Virus record (IMG/VR): IMGVR_UViG_3300042090_001160
Coordinates: 1-54,752 of that record
Origin: a virus
Direction: 5' to 3' (one strand)
DNA length: 54,752 nucleotides
Shown in pieces: positions 1-5,861 of this stretch. The notes below the pieces were generated by a model. The model was given only the letters and a program-made list of their open reading frames with translations. It was not told where the DNA came from and searched no databases. Within the stretch, counting starts at the first letter, position 1. Each line of letters begins with the position of its first letter. The translations under genes were made by a program, and so were the position numbers.

Positions 1-346
1 TCAGACTGAAGTCGCCGAAGAATTTTTCGGCGAGTTCAATCTTGATCTCTGGCGATGGTCGGAAATCCTCGTCCGGCCGCATCAGCAGGTGATCCAGCCA
101 GATGTTGTGCAGCAGTAGCCAGTTCATAGTGATCTCGCGGAACTTCTCCGGTCGCGCTGTGCACCCGACCGCGAGCAACGGGACATAGCGCACCGCCCGG
201 ACGAACAAGGCGACGTCCTCCGCCACCTTGTCGTCGACCGAGGCGTTATGATACGCGTCCCATCCTCCTTCGCCCCCGATCATTGGGTCGCGCCAGGAGG
301 CGTCGGACAGGGTATGGTCGATGTCGATTAGCACCGCCTTCATCAT
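1..346 (-). CDS. HAD-family phosphatase, polynucleotide kinase 3'-phosphatase-like (partial)
   Basis: The protein starts at one of two adjacent ATG codons and runs off the left edge, so only 115 residues are visible. The N-terminus has the HAD nucleophile motif DIDHTL (DxDxT), followed by SDASWRD. Further on, CTARPEKFREIT resembles motif II of the PseT/PNKP phosphatase domain, and a segment with MRPDEDFRPS follows. In that family the domain removes 3'-phosphates from nucleic acid ends. It could instead be a nucleotidase such as a dNMP phosphatase, since the missing C-terminus prevents a firm call. It is the most distal visible gene of the leftward operon and overlaps the stop of the small ORF upstream of it. 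Confidence 0.72.
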   Translation of the reverse strand, partial: MMKAVLIDIDHTLSDASWRDPMIGGEGGWDAYHNASVDDKVAEDVALFVRAVRYVPLLAVGCTARPEKFREITMNWLLLHNIWLDHLLMRPDEDFRPSPEIKIELAEKFFGDFSL

Positions 347-522
347 CTGTCGTCCCCGCTGCCGCCGAGAACGCCGCGGGCTTTCCGGGCGCACCATGTA
401 ACAACGCGGGACAGCCAGCTTGGCGTAACCACTGGACGCGAAAGACGGCAATTACATTCCCCGGCTGTCCACCCTGCGCTTCTGGATGCGCAGGATTCGT
501 CGTGTGGATTGTTCGTATTCAT
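343..522 (-). CDS. Small hypothetical protein, 59 aa
   Basis: This short ORF lies between the 66-aa gene and the HAD gene. It begins MNTNNPHDESCASRSAGW and ends in GGSGDDR. Its ATG is three bases after the upstream stop, a GGAGG ribosome site sits about 8 bases before it, and its TGA overlaps the first ATG of the phosphatase gene. This is the same coupling seen elsewhere in the operon. The protein has no domain I recognise and its composition (Ser, Arg, Cys rich) is only moderately protein-like. Position and ribosome site are the main support. Confidence 0.42.
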   Translation of the reverse strand: MNTNNPHDESCASRSAGWTAGECNCRLSRPVVTPSWLSRVVTWCARKARGVLGGSGDDR

Positions 523-525
523 ATC

Positions 526-726
526 TCACGCCTCCGAGACGGAAATCGTGTCTCCGTCGCCTATTACCGTCCACTCGGACAAGAGTTTTTCGGCAATCTC
601 TTGCGCCAAGCTTTTGTCCCCAACCGCATAGGGACTAGTCTTGGTTTCGAAGTGGTCCAATTCTCCGCCCCGACCATTCAACGCCACTCTGTACGTAACC
701 TTGGCTTTACTCATGGCTTTACTCAT
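526..726 (-). CDS. Small hypothetical protein, 66 aa
   Basis: The N-terminus repeats MSKA twice (MSKAMSKAKVTYRVAL), encoded by a 12-bp direct repeat, so the second Met is an alternative start. AGGAG lies about 8 bases before the first ATG. The rest reads like a small beta-rich phage protein with a helical middle (LAQEIAEKLLSEW). No function is recognised. The 80 bases between it and thyX hold no further gene. Confidence 0.6.
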   Translation of the reverse strand: MSKAMSKAKVTYRVALNGRGGELDHFETKTSPYAVGDKSLAQEIAEKLLSEWTVIGDGDTISVSEA

Positions 727-806
727 GGCTTTGCTCCTTCGTTCGATGATTGGAGACTAGCATGAGTATGTGTGGGTGTCAACCGGATAAGCATGGTTCA
801 AAGTCT

Positions 807-1544
807 TCACAGCTGCCCCCGGCACAAATCGACCAGCTTAAGCATCCGAAGCCGCTTCGCGTTGTCATCGATGCCGTTGATCTCGTCGTCGAGGTCGTGC
901 ATCGCGGCGTCCGCGGTCCTATTCACGAACAGGTCGATCCAGGGGTGCACCTCTCGCACCGCAGTCTTCATCGCCTCCAGCACGTTGCGATATTCGCCCT
1001 GCGTTCGAGGCGAAGAGCGTTTGCGCACCAGCTCGACGAAGGTGCGCATGTTGCAGCCCATGACAATGTTGGTGAGGATGTTGGTGGGCAAGATGCCGCG
1101 GGCGTCTTCTATTGCAGCGCCGTTTTTGACGAGCAGGCTGTAACACGAAGCGATCATGTCCATTTCGTTTTGGTATAAGGAGGCGCGCTGCTCGTCACCG
1201 GCGATCGTCGGCCCAACAAGATAATCCCACCCCGGCCCCGAGCTCACGTCGAGTACGCGCATGGTCTGCTGCGCGAAGCTGGCGGTGCGGGTGCGCACGA
1301 GTTGGTGAGTGAAGGCACGCGTCACGCCTTCGATCAGGAAGGTGTAGTTCACGAACTCCCACGAGCTGGGAATGGTGTTGGCCATATATTCCAGCTCGTC
1401 GAGCTTCTTAGCTGCCGGCCAAGACGCGATGTCGTTGAGCATTCCAGGCGACATCTGCAGCCGGGTGTTCTTGGTGAAGATCAAAAGGTCTATCGCCCGT
1501 TCGGGGTCTGGGGAACCAGTATATTCCAACAACGTGCACTTCAT
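807..1544 (-). CDS. thyX: Flavin-dependent thymidylate synthase ThyX
   Basis: This 245-aa protein would convert dUMP to dTMP using FAD, NADPH and methylene-tetrahydrofolate, supplying thymidylate for phage replication. The ThyX signature is at residues 84-96, RTRTASFAQQTMR, aligning with RHRxxSxNExSxR. The His of RHR is Thr here, while the A-Q variant of N-E is known in the family. A second conserved block near residues 184-192 (SPRTQGEYR) matches the C-terminal Q-x-E-I-R region. Length is normal for ThyX. A ribosome site AGGAG lies 6 bases before the ATG. It follows the 68-aa gene at 1548 by three bases and is co-transcribed with it. Confidence 0.93.
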   Translation of the reverse strand: MKCTLLEYTGSPDPERAIDLLIFTKNTRLQMSPGMLNDIASWPAAKKLDELEYMANTIPSSWEFVNYTFLIEGVTRAFTHQLVRTRTASFAQQTMRVLDVSSGPGWDYLVGPTIAGDEQRASLYQNEMDMIASCYSLLVKNGAAIEDARGILPTNILTNIVMGCNMRTFVELVRKRSSPRTQGEYRNVLEAMKTAVREVHPWIDLFVNRTADAAMHDLDDEINGIDDNAKRLRMLKLVDLCRGQL

Positions 1545-1547
1545 CTG

Positions 1548-1754
1548 TCACTCCTGCGCTATGGTGAACTTCACTCGGTCGCCGACAGTGAACTCCGGCC
1601 GCGACCAGCCGACCCAAATCGAGAACTCTTTGTTGCAGACCAGCCACCAACCCTCGCTGCGGTCTTGGAATTCAGCTTCCTTGCCGATGCCACGAAGCCA
1701 GACTTTCTTGGTCCGCTCTTCGACGCCGGTGACTGTTGCGGAGAAGGAGATCAT
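1548..1754 (-). CDS. Small hypothetical protein, 68 aa
   Basis: I place the start at the third of three in-frame ATGs, because there ATGA overlaps the stop of the preceding gene. This gives a protein beginning MISFSATVTGVEERTKK. The sequence is beta-rich with several Trp residues (GWWLV, IWVGW) and ends with a GDRVKFTI strand typical of small SH3/OB-like barrels. No specific family is recognised. It sits directly upstream of thyX. Confidence 0.6.
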   Translation of the reverse strand: MISFSATVTGVEERTKKVWLRGIGKEAEFQDRSEGWWLVCNKEFSIWVGWSRPEFTVGDRVKFTIAQE

Positions 1755-1954
1755 GGCCATCTCCAATGCGTCGGCGCGGCGAACGTCGAGTGTGTAACAG
1801 TCGTCCTGCCGCTAGGCTTTTCAATCCATTCCGGCACGTCGCCGATGCACATAATTCGGCACATGCAAATGTTGACGCCTGACTCGCCATCCTTGCGCGT
1901 TTCAAGCCAAGCGTGCAGCGGTGTCCCTGCGCCGACGGGTTGCCAGTCACTCAT
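1751..1954 (-). CDS. Small hypothetical protein, 67 aa
   Basis: The protein begins MSDWQPVGAG. Its ATG overlaps the stop of the FAD oxidoreductase gene (ATGA) and its TGA overlaps the next ATG, so it fits the coupled operon exactly. A Cys pair (ICMCRIMC) is the only notable motif. The C-terminal third is low in hydrophobic residues. No function can be assigned. Confidence 0.55.
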   Translation of the reverse strand: MSDWQPVGAGTPLHAWLETRKDGESGVNICMCRIMCIGDVPEWIEKPSGRTTVTHSTFAAPTHWRWP

Positions 1955-2886
1955 CGCTTCCTCGCCACATCATAGTTGTTCCCGGACGAAATCCAGGAAT
2001 CAATCAGCCGAATGTCCTTGACCAAGTCGTCGGTGAGGAGGCCGGGTCTCCACGTCGCGAACCGCCCGAGCGAGAACACGTTGTGATTGATAGTCGCCCA
2101 GTGGATGAAGCTGCGCCGGGCATTCTCGTTGAGCGGCAGGATCTTGGAATATTTCTGCGGCTTGGCGACGATGGAGTCCACGTCGAGGTGGTCCTCGACG
2201 CCGAGCAGCTTAGCCGCTTCGACGGCGAGCCAGCGCGCCGTTTCGGGCGGCGCGAGGCCGTCTTCGGCCTGAGAGATTTCCGCGATCATTTCGTCCTCAG
2301 TGAGCGAGACGCGGGAGAACGGGTAATAAGGATCAGGCACGTAGAGCGAAGCGTACGCGCTGCACTGCCGGATGCGCGCAACGACGTTGAGTCCGTTGGA
2401 AAAGTAGAAGCCTTCACGGCGATCGGACTGGTAGTCGAGCAGCTTCATGAGCGTTGGCATGGGGATGGTGGAAATGAAAGTGGTGTTTTCCATATCATGA
2501 TCGCGAGAAAAGCTCATCTGAAATTCTATCAGAATATTCTTTGCCATCCTCGTAATCAAGTCCGGTGGCGCGATATAGCGCTCCACCGTCTCAAACCCGG
2601 AGGTCGTGATCGAACGATCACTCCGCATGATGCCCGTTGTCTTGAGGCTGTAAGCGAGTGCGTCCGCGACGGGATTGAGATGCGGAACCGCGGCCTTGAG
2701 CACACTGACGCGACGGAATGGGATGCCGAGTGTCTCCCCCACGATCGCAGAGCGGAATCTTAATACCGCACTGTGATTGTTGGGGAGCACTGCCTGAGCC
2801 TCGATCACCACCGGAGAGTGGTGCTTGAGCATATTGGCGGCGAGCAGGCCGGCGATCCCTGCGCCGACGATAACGAGTTGGGTCAC
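1951..2886 (-). CDS. FAD-dependent oxidoreductase, Rossmann fold
   Basis: The 311-aa protein opens with a dinucleotide-binding fingerprint, VIVGAGIAGLLAANML (GxGxxG), within the first 25 residues, and an acidic residue ends the second strand (VVIEAQ). I chose the GTG at 2886 because GGAGGG lies four bases before it; the longer TTG reading would place that ribosome site inside the gene. The C-terminal stretch SLGRFATWRPGLL resembles the FAD-contacting segment of UDP-galactopyranose mutase and amine-oxidase-like flavoproteins. The substrate is unknown. Proximity to thyX is notable because both would bind FAD, but a shared pathway is only inference. Confidence 0.78.
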   Translation of the reverse strand: MTQLVIVGAGIAGLLAANMLKHHSPVVIEAQAVLPNNHSAVLRFRSAIVGETLGIPFRRVSVLKAAVPHLNPVADALAYSLKTTGIMRSDRSITTSGFETVERYIAPPDLITRMAKNILIEFQMSFSRDHDMENTTFISTIPMPTLMKLLDYQSDRREGFYFSNGLNVVARIRQCSAYASLYVPDPYYPFSRVSLTEDEMIAEISQAEDGLAPPETARWLAVEAAKLLGVEDHLDVDSIVAKPQKYSKILPLNENARRSFIHWATINHNVFSLGRFATWRPGLLTDDLVKDIRLIDSWISSGNNYDVARKR

Positions 2887-2971
2887 GGTTCCCTCCGACA
2901 ATGCTTGTGGGTGCGCGAGCGCTCGAATGGCGCTAAGAATTTCAGCAGCATCAACAGCAATGGAAATGGAA

Positions 2972-3154
2972 TCATATCATCCTCGCAAGCTTGTCAATCC
3001 AGTCGAACACGTACACTTGAATGACGGTTGCGTGGCGTTCGGCGGCGATGGCTTCTTCTAGCTCGAACAACTGATGATCTATTGCTCGGCCTTGGCAAAG
3101 AGCCTCACGGATCTTGCGCATCTGGGCTGCGAGTGTTGAGCCTTTGGCGGTCAT
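2972..3154 (-). CDS. Small hypothetical protein, 60 aa
   Basis: The start at the ATG encoding MTAKGSTLAAQMRK is supported by an exact ATGA overlap with the gene upstream. A longer in-frame reading exists but would overlap that gene further. The protein looks all-helical and charged (IREALCQGRAIDHQLFELEEAIAAE). No domain is recognised. About 85 bases separate it from the oxidoreductase. Confidence 0.5.
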   Translation of the reverse strand: MTAKGSTLAAQMRKIREALCQGRAIDHQLFELEEAIAAERHATVIQVYVFDWIDKLARMI

Positions 3155-3396
3155 TTTGTTATCTTGTAGCCGGCTGCGGTGATCCAATCGACGATGTTGT
3201 GGCAGTCGGTCCAGCTCAGCCCAGATTTCGAGCAGAACGTCTGCACGACTTCACAGCGCTCTCTGTCTGGCATCCTCGTGGAGTCGTCGAGCTTGAGCAT
3301 GCCTAGAGCGACAAAGGCGTCGACCCAATTGTCCTTGTGAATGTCGCTGGAGCCAAACACGACTTTCAGCGTAGCTTTCGCCTCTTCCCTGGTCAT
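3151..3396 (-). CDS. Hypothetical protein, 81 aa
   Basis: The protein starts MTREEAKATLKVVFG from an ATG preceded by GAGGA about 11 bases away. An upstream in-frame TTG at 3438 would add 14 residues but falls inside an inverted repeat, so I prefer the ATG. The sequence is helical with Cys and Trp residues near the end (TFCSKSGLSWTDCHNIVDW). No family is recognised. It is the first gene after the untranslated stretch at 3397-3605. Confidence 0.55.
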   Translation of the reverse strand: MTREEAKATLKVVFGSSDIHKDNWVDAFVALGMLKLDDSTRMPDRERCEVVQTFCSKSGLSWTDCHNIVDWITAAGYKITK

Positions 3397-3420
3397 CTTT
3401 TGAAAATTCCTCGCTATCAC

Positions 3421-3438
3421 TTGTTTGTTTCCAAACAA
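3421..3438. repeat. Inverted repeat TTGTTTG/CAAACAA
   Basis: A 7-bp perfect inverted repeat with a 4-base spacer lies 25 bases upstream of the ATG at 3396. In position it could be an operator or an RNA hairpin in the leader of the 81-aa gene. No partner regulator is known. Confidence 0.45.
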
Positions 3439-3515
3439 CTATAGGCCCCCGCCGGGGTTACCCCACGCACTGTGCCGCACAGGAGCGCACCGGGATGAGC
3501 GGTGATCTTCTTGGT

Positions 3516-3533
3516 GGATCGCGGCGGCGATCC
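3516..3533. repeat. Hairpin GGATCGC/GCGATCC with 4-base loop
   Basis: A 7-bp GC-rich stem closes a GGCG loop in the 209-base gap between two minus-strand genes. On the minus strand it is downstream of the 288-aa gene and could slow polymerase, but no U-tract follows it, so it is not a standard intrinsic terminator. Confidence 0.45.
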
Positions 3534-3560
3534 TCCAGCCGTGAATGGACCATCTTGCTC

Positions 3561-3599
3561 GTTGAAGCGACAAGTGATGCCATCGCTTGTCGCTTCAAC
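3561..3599. repeat. Long palindrome after the 288-aa gene
   Basis: Arms of 14 bp (GTTGAAGCGACAAG and its complement) are continued by GATG/CATC around a single central base, giving an almost perfect 39-bp palindrome. It begins six bases downstream of a minus-strand stop codon. The adjacent run of A bases lies on the wrong side for a leftward U-tract terminator. It may act as an mRNA 3'-end stabiliser or a protein binding site. Confidence 0.6.
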
Positions 3600-3605
3600 A
3601 AAAAA

Positions 3606-4472
3606 CTAGAACCTTGACGGATCCTCCGAGGCCCCTGCCCCTGCCCCTGCCCCTTCGTCCACCGGCCCATCCCCGAGGTCGATCTTCTGCTCGCCGCTCT
3701 CCAGCGCCGCGTTGAGCGCCCGACCGCGCTCGTAGTCTTCGAGCGTTTGGATCCACATCGTTTCGTGCAGCCCGTTCACTTCCGGCCCCGCGTCGGAAAC
3801 GTCGAACACAAACCATGTGTTGGAGCCCTTGGAGCGCAACTTGGTCTTGAAGCGGTAAAGGACGCACCATGAGTCGACAATGCGCCCGCCATTGACCTTC
3901 TGGGTCATCAGGAACATCCATTGGCGTGAGACCGAGTGGCCGGTGGAGCTGAATGGAATGACGCAGGGCATTGGCGTCGCGCCGTCAGCGATGATGAAGC
4001 CAGCGTGGTAGCGCGTGTCGATGCAGACATTGCCGTTCGGTCGGGTCATCTGAAACCGCGAAGGGTCGAGCGGGTGCGGCGTGGAAACCGCATCGGTCGG
4101 CATCGTCTTGTGCAGCGCGACGAAGCCTTGTCCACCGCCGCCGCCCTTGTTGCGGTCGATCCATTCGACCACACCTTGCGTGAAGTGGCAGGGCTGAAAC
4201 AGAAACCCTTCGTCGCCATCCAGGATCTGCTTCGGCGCGTTCTTGATGAAGATCTTGCCGGCCTCCGCGCCAGGGACGTAATCCGCGCCCCGCCGCTCGA
4301 CCTGCGGCGAGTTTTTCTGGAGTATGCGCGCCATCGGAATGAGCACGTCTTTGGCGTCGGTCGAGACGCCCTTGCCGGACATCTCGACGCCGCCGAGGAA
4401 TGCCGGCATGGCGCCGGGCGCGGCCTGCGTGACGCTGCGCTCTTCACTCTTAACCATAGCAGCTTTACCCAT
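3606..4472 (-). CDS. Conserved phage protein, 288 aa, possible ssDNA-binding role
   Basis: I start the gene at MGKAAMVKSEERSVTQ because its ATG overlaps the upstream TGA; a longer ORF exists but overlaps another gene. The middle contains DVLIPMARILQKNSPQV and a segment with FLFQPCHFTQGVVEWIDR, a pattern I associate with a widespread phage protein encoded near replication genes. The tail is acidic and Gly/Ala rich, with GAGAGAGA encoded by short tandem CCCCTG repeats, then DPSRF. An acidic C-terminal tail is typical of phage single-stranded DNA-binding proteins, so that role is possible but unproven. Confidence 0.65.
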   Translation of the reverse strand: MGKAAMVKSEERSVTQAAPGAMPAFLGGVEMSGKGVSTDAKDVLIPMARILQKNSPQVERRGADYVPGAEAGKIFIKNAPKQILDGDEGFLFQPCHFTQGVVEWIDRNKGGGGGQGFVALHKTMPTDAVSTPHPLDPSRFQMTRPNGNVCIDTRYHAGFIIADGATPMPCVIPFSSTGHSVSRQWMFLMTQKVNGGRIVDSWCVLYRFKTKLRSKGSNTWFVFDVSDAGPEVNGLHETMWIQTLEDYERGRALNAALESGEQKIDLGDGPVDEGAGAGAGASEDPSRF

Positions 4473-4786
4473 CACACTTTCTCCTGTTGCTTTTGTGGTA
4501 CATACAAGGTGCGCGCAATGCGCTCCAGGGACTCGATTGAGGTTTTCTTGACGGGGCGGAAATAGTGCGCAATGAAGCCGGCCTCTCCAAATCCGCCGCA
4601 AGACGGGAGCGGATTGATGATCTCAACGAGGCGAATGTAGACCGCGCCGCAGGGAATATCGAACATGCTCCTGACGGTGTAGATGCAACCCTTCGTCGGA
4701 AGACTGATTGGAATGATTCCGATATTATTGTTCCACTCGCCATCGTAAATACACACCACCATGTCGCCGACGCTGTAGGGGATCAT
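4472..4786 (-). CDS. Small phage protein with SH3/KOW-like fold, 104 aa
   Basis: The start at MIPYSVGDMVVCIYDGEW gives an ATGA overlap with the upstream gene. The pattern GDMVVCIYD, then GCIYTVR, then a C-terminal FIAHYFRPVK is a small beta-barrel arrangement common in phage early proteins. It ends in VPQKQQEKV and its TGA shares one base with the next ATG. No enzymatic motif is visible. Confidence 0.62.
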   Translation of the reverse strand: MIPYSVGDMVVCIYDGEWNNNIGIIPISLPTKGCIYTVRSMFDIPCGAVYIRLVEIINPLPSCGGFGEAGFIAHYFRPVKKTSIESLERIARTLYVPQKQQEKV

Positions 4787-4992
4787 CTCGCGCTCCTTGG
4801 GCGAGAGAGCCCGACGTAATAATCTCCCTCGATCTGACCATCGAGGTAGTGGTTGCCTTCGCGGCACTCGAAATAGAACTCGTCCGAATTGTTGCCGCGG
4901 AGGATGCGGACCTTGGTCCCGGCCTTGATGCAAGCGAACCCCGCATCGACGACCAGCGTCATGCCGGCTTTGACTTCCTTGATTAGGATCAT
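4783..4992 (-). CDS. Small hypothetical protein, 69 aa
   Basis: The protein begins MILIKEVKAGMTLVVDAGFA from an ATG that overlaps the preceding stop. Repeated short strands (KVRILRG, EFYFECREG, DYYVGL) suggest a small beta barrel. No specific function is recognised. Both of its boundaries are ATGA overlaps, so it is translationally coupled on each side. Confidence 0.6.
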   Translation of the reverse strand: MILIKEVKAGMTLVVDAGFACIKAGTKVRILRGNNSDEFYFECREGNHYLDGQIEGDYYVGLSRPRSAR

Positions 4993-5582
4993 GATTTCCG
5001 CTCCGTAAGCTTCACAACCCGCCCCACGTCCGCGCCAAGCAAGTCGAGTGGCGGCATGAGCCCTCGCTTCTCGATCAGTTCCTTCACCAACTTGGTCAAT
5101 GTGTTCCACTGGACGCCGAGTTTTTCATTGAAGCTGATGCCCCAGTTCTCGAGATGGCCCTTGAGCTTCTCCGCGCGTTCGCGCTCGCCGCGGCCGAACT
5201 CGATCGTGATGATCGTCTTGACGACGTCACTGTGGCCGTTGTCGATGAGCCAATTGAAGCCGGCGGCTTGGCGCTCCAGCGGCCAGTCCGCCGCGATCGA
5301 GGCTTTGTAGTAAGGCTTCGCGGTCGCGTCGTACGCTGGCAGGTTGCCTTCGGCCTCGAGACCGACCTTGTCGACGCCTGCGTCGGCGAAGAGCGTCGGC
5401 AAAACCTCGCGCTCCAGCGCATTCAGCTTGAGCTTCTTGCCCTTGAGCGCGGCTTCGAGATCCTCGATCTCGAGCAAGGTGTCGCGCTGCTCGCGAATGG
5501 TGTCGCGCAATTGATCGAGCTTGTCGGCGCTCGGGGCGCGCTCGGCCATGGCGGCGGAGACTTCAGAAGGGAGTGGCATCAT
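4989..5582 (-). CDS. Phage early protein with N-terminal coiled coil, 197 aa
   Basis: This is the first gene of the leftward operon. Residues 15-60 form a heptad-like helix (LDQLRDTIREQRDTLLEIEDLEAALKG region), followed by EREVLPTLFADAGVDKV and an alpha/beta region. The pattern of a coiled coil followed by a short folded region is seen in many phage proteins of unknown function encoded beside primase-helicases. GGAG lies four bases before the first of two adjacent ATGs. Its long leader contains a nested hairpin (5598-5678). A DNA-metabolism role is inferred only from position. Confidence 0.68.
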   Translation of the reverse strand: MMPLPSEVSAAMAERAPSADKLDQLRDTIREQRDTLLEIEDLEAALKGKKLKLNALEREVLPTLFADAGVDKVGLEAEGNLPAYDATAKPYYKASIAADWPLERQAAGFNWLIDNGHSDVVKTIITIEFGRGERERAEKLKGHLENWGISFNEKLGVQWNTLTKLVKELIEKRGLMPPLDLLGADVGRVVKLTERKS

Positions 5583-5597
5583 AAGCTCCTGTGCGAG

Positions 5598-5678
5598 GAG
5601 AAAAGCTGCGCACCGACCTCGCGTGGTCCCTAACGCGAGCCCTGAGAAGCGACCCTCGGGGCCGGTGCGCGCTTTCTC
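5598..5678 (-). promoter_or_regulatory. Nested stem-loop in the leader of the leftward operon
   Basis: Outer arms at 5598-5615 and 5663-5678 pair over about 16 bp with small bulges (core GCGCACCG/CGGTGCGC). Inside is a perfect 7-bp hairpin, CTCGCGT (5618-5624) with ACGCGAG (5633-5639), and a loop of 8 bases. On the minus strand this would lie in the 5' untranslated region about 15 bases before the first ribosome site. It could be an mRNA stabiliser, a regulator-binding RNA or an attenuator. Confidence 0.5.
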
Positions 5679-5686
5679 CTATGCGC

Positions 5687-5813
5687 CCTTTTTTCTGAAA
5701 AGAAAAGCGGTTTTTTGGAGGAAGAACTAAATTTTCTTCCAGTTAAATCTCTAAATCCTTAAATTTCAACGTTTTTTGGTTCCAGAATTTTTATTTTCTT
5801 TTCAGAAAAAAGG
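5687..5813. repeat. 20-bp perfect inverted repeat flanking the divergent core
   Basis: CCTTTTTTCTGAAAAGAAAA at 5687-5706 is the exact complement of bases 5794-5813, 87 bases apart. The copies point the same sequence toward each divergent operon, 49 bases before the rightward ATG and 105 bases before the leftward ATG. The symmetry suggests a shared promoter or operator element. Confidence 0.7.
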
Positions 5814-5861
5814 AGCGATAGTCGTCGTCCGGCTCATGCGCTTGAAGGGGAAAGAGAAAAC

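Larger units (their letters stand above)
5583..5861. promoter_or_regulatory. AT-rich divergent control region between leftward and rightward operons
   Basis: This 279-base gap separates divergent genes and contains no ORF I would call. It is unusually AT-rich (about 5687-5810). A weak leftward promoter candidate has TTGAAA (5764-5769 complement), a 17-base spacer and TTAACT (5741-5746 complement). The region could also contain a replication origin, since it is AT-rich and abuts the primase-helicase gene. Both roles are inference. Confidence 0.5.

Noticed and set aside
283-765. Plus-strand 160-aa frame at the left end
   Set aside because: It is antisense to three coupled minus-strand genes and is Arg/Pro rich without a ribosome site.
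3561-3599. Intrinsic terminator
   Set aside because: The palindrome is strong, but the homopolymer run is upstream, not downstream, for the leftward transcript, and there is no rightward gene to end there.
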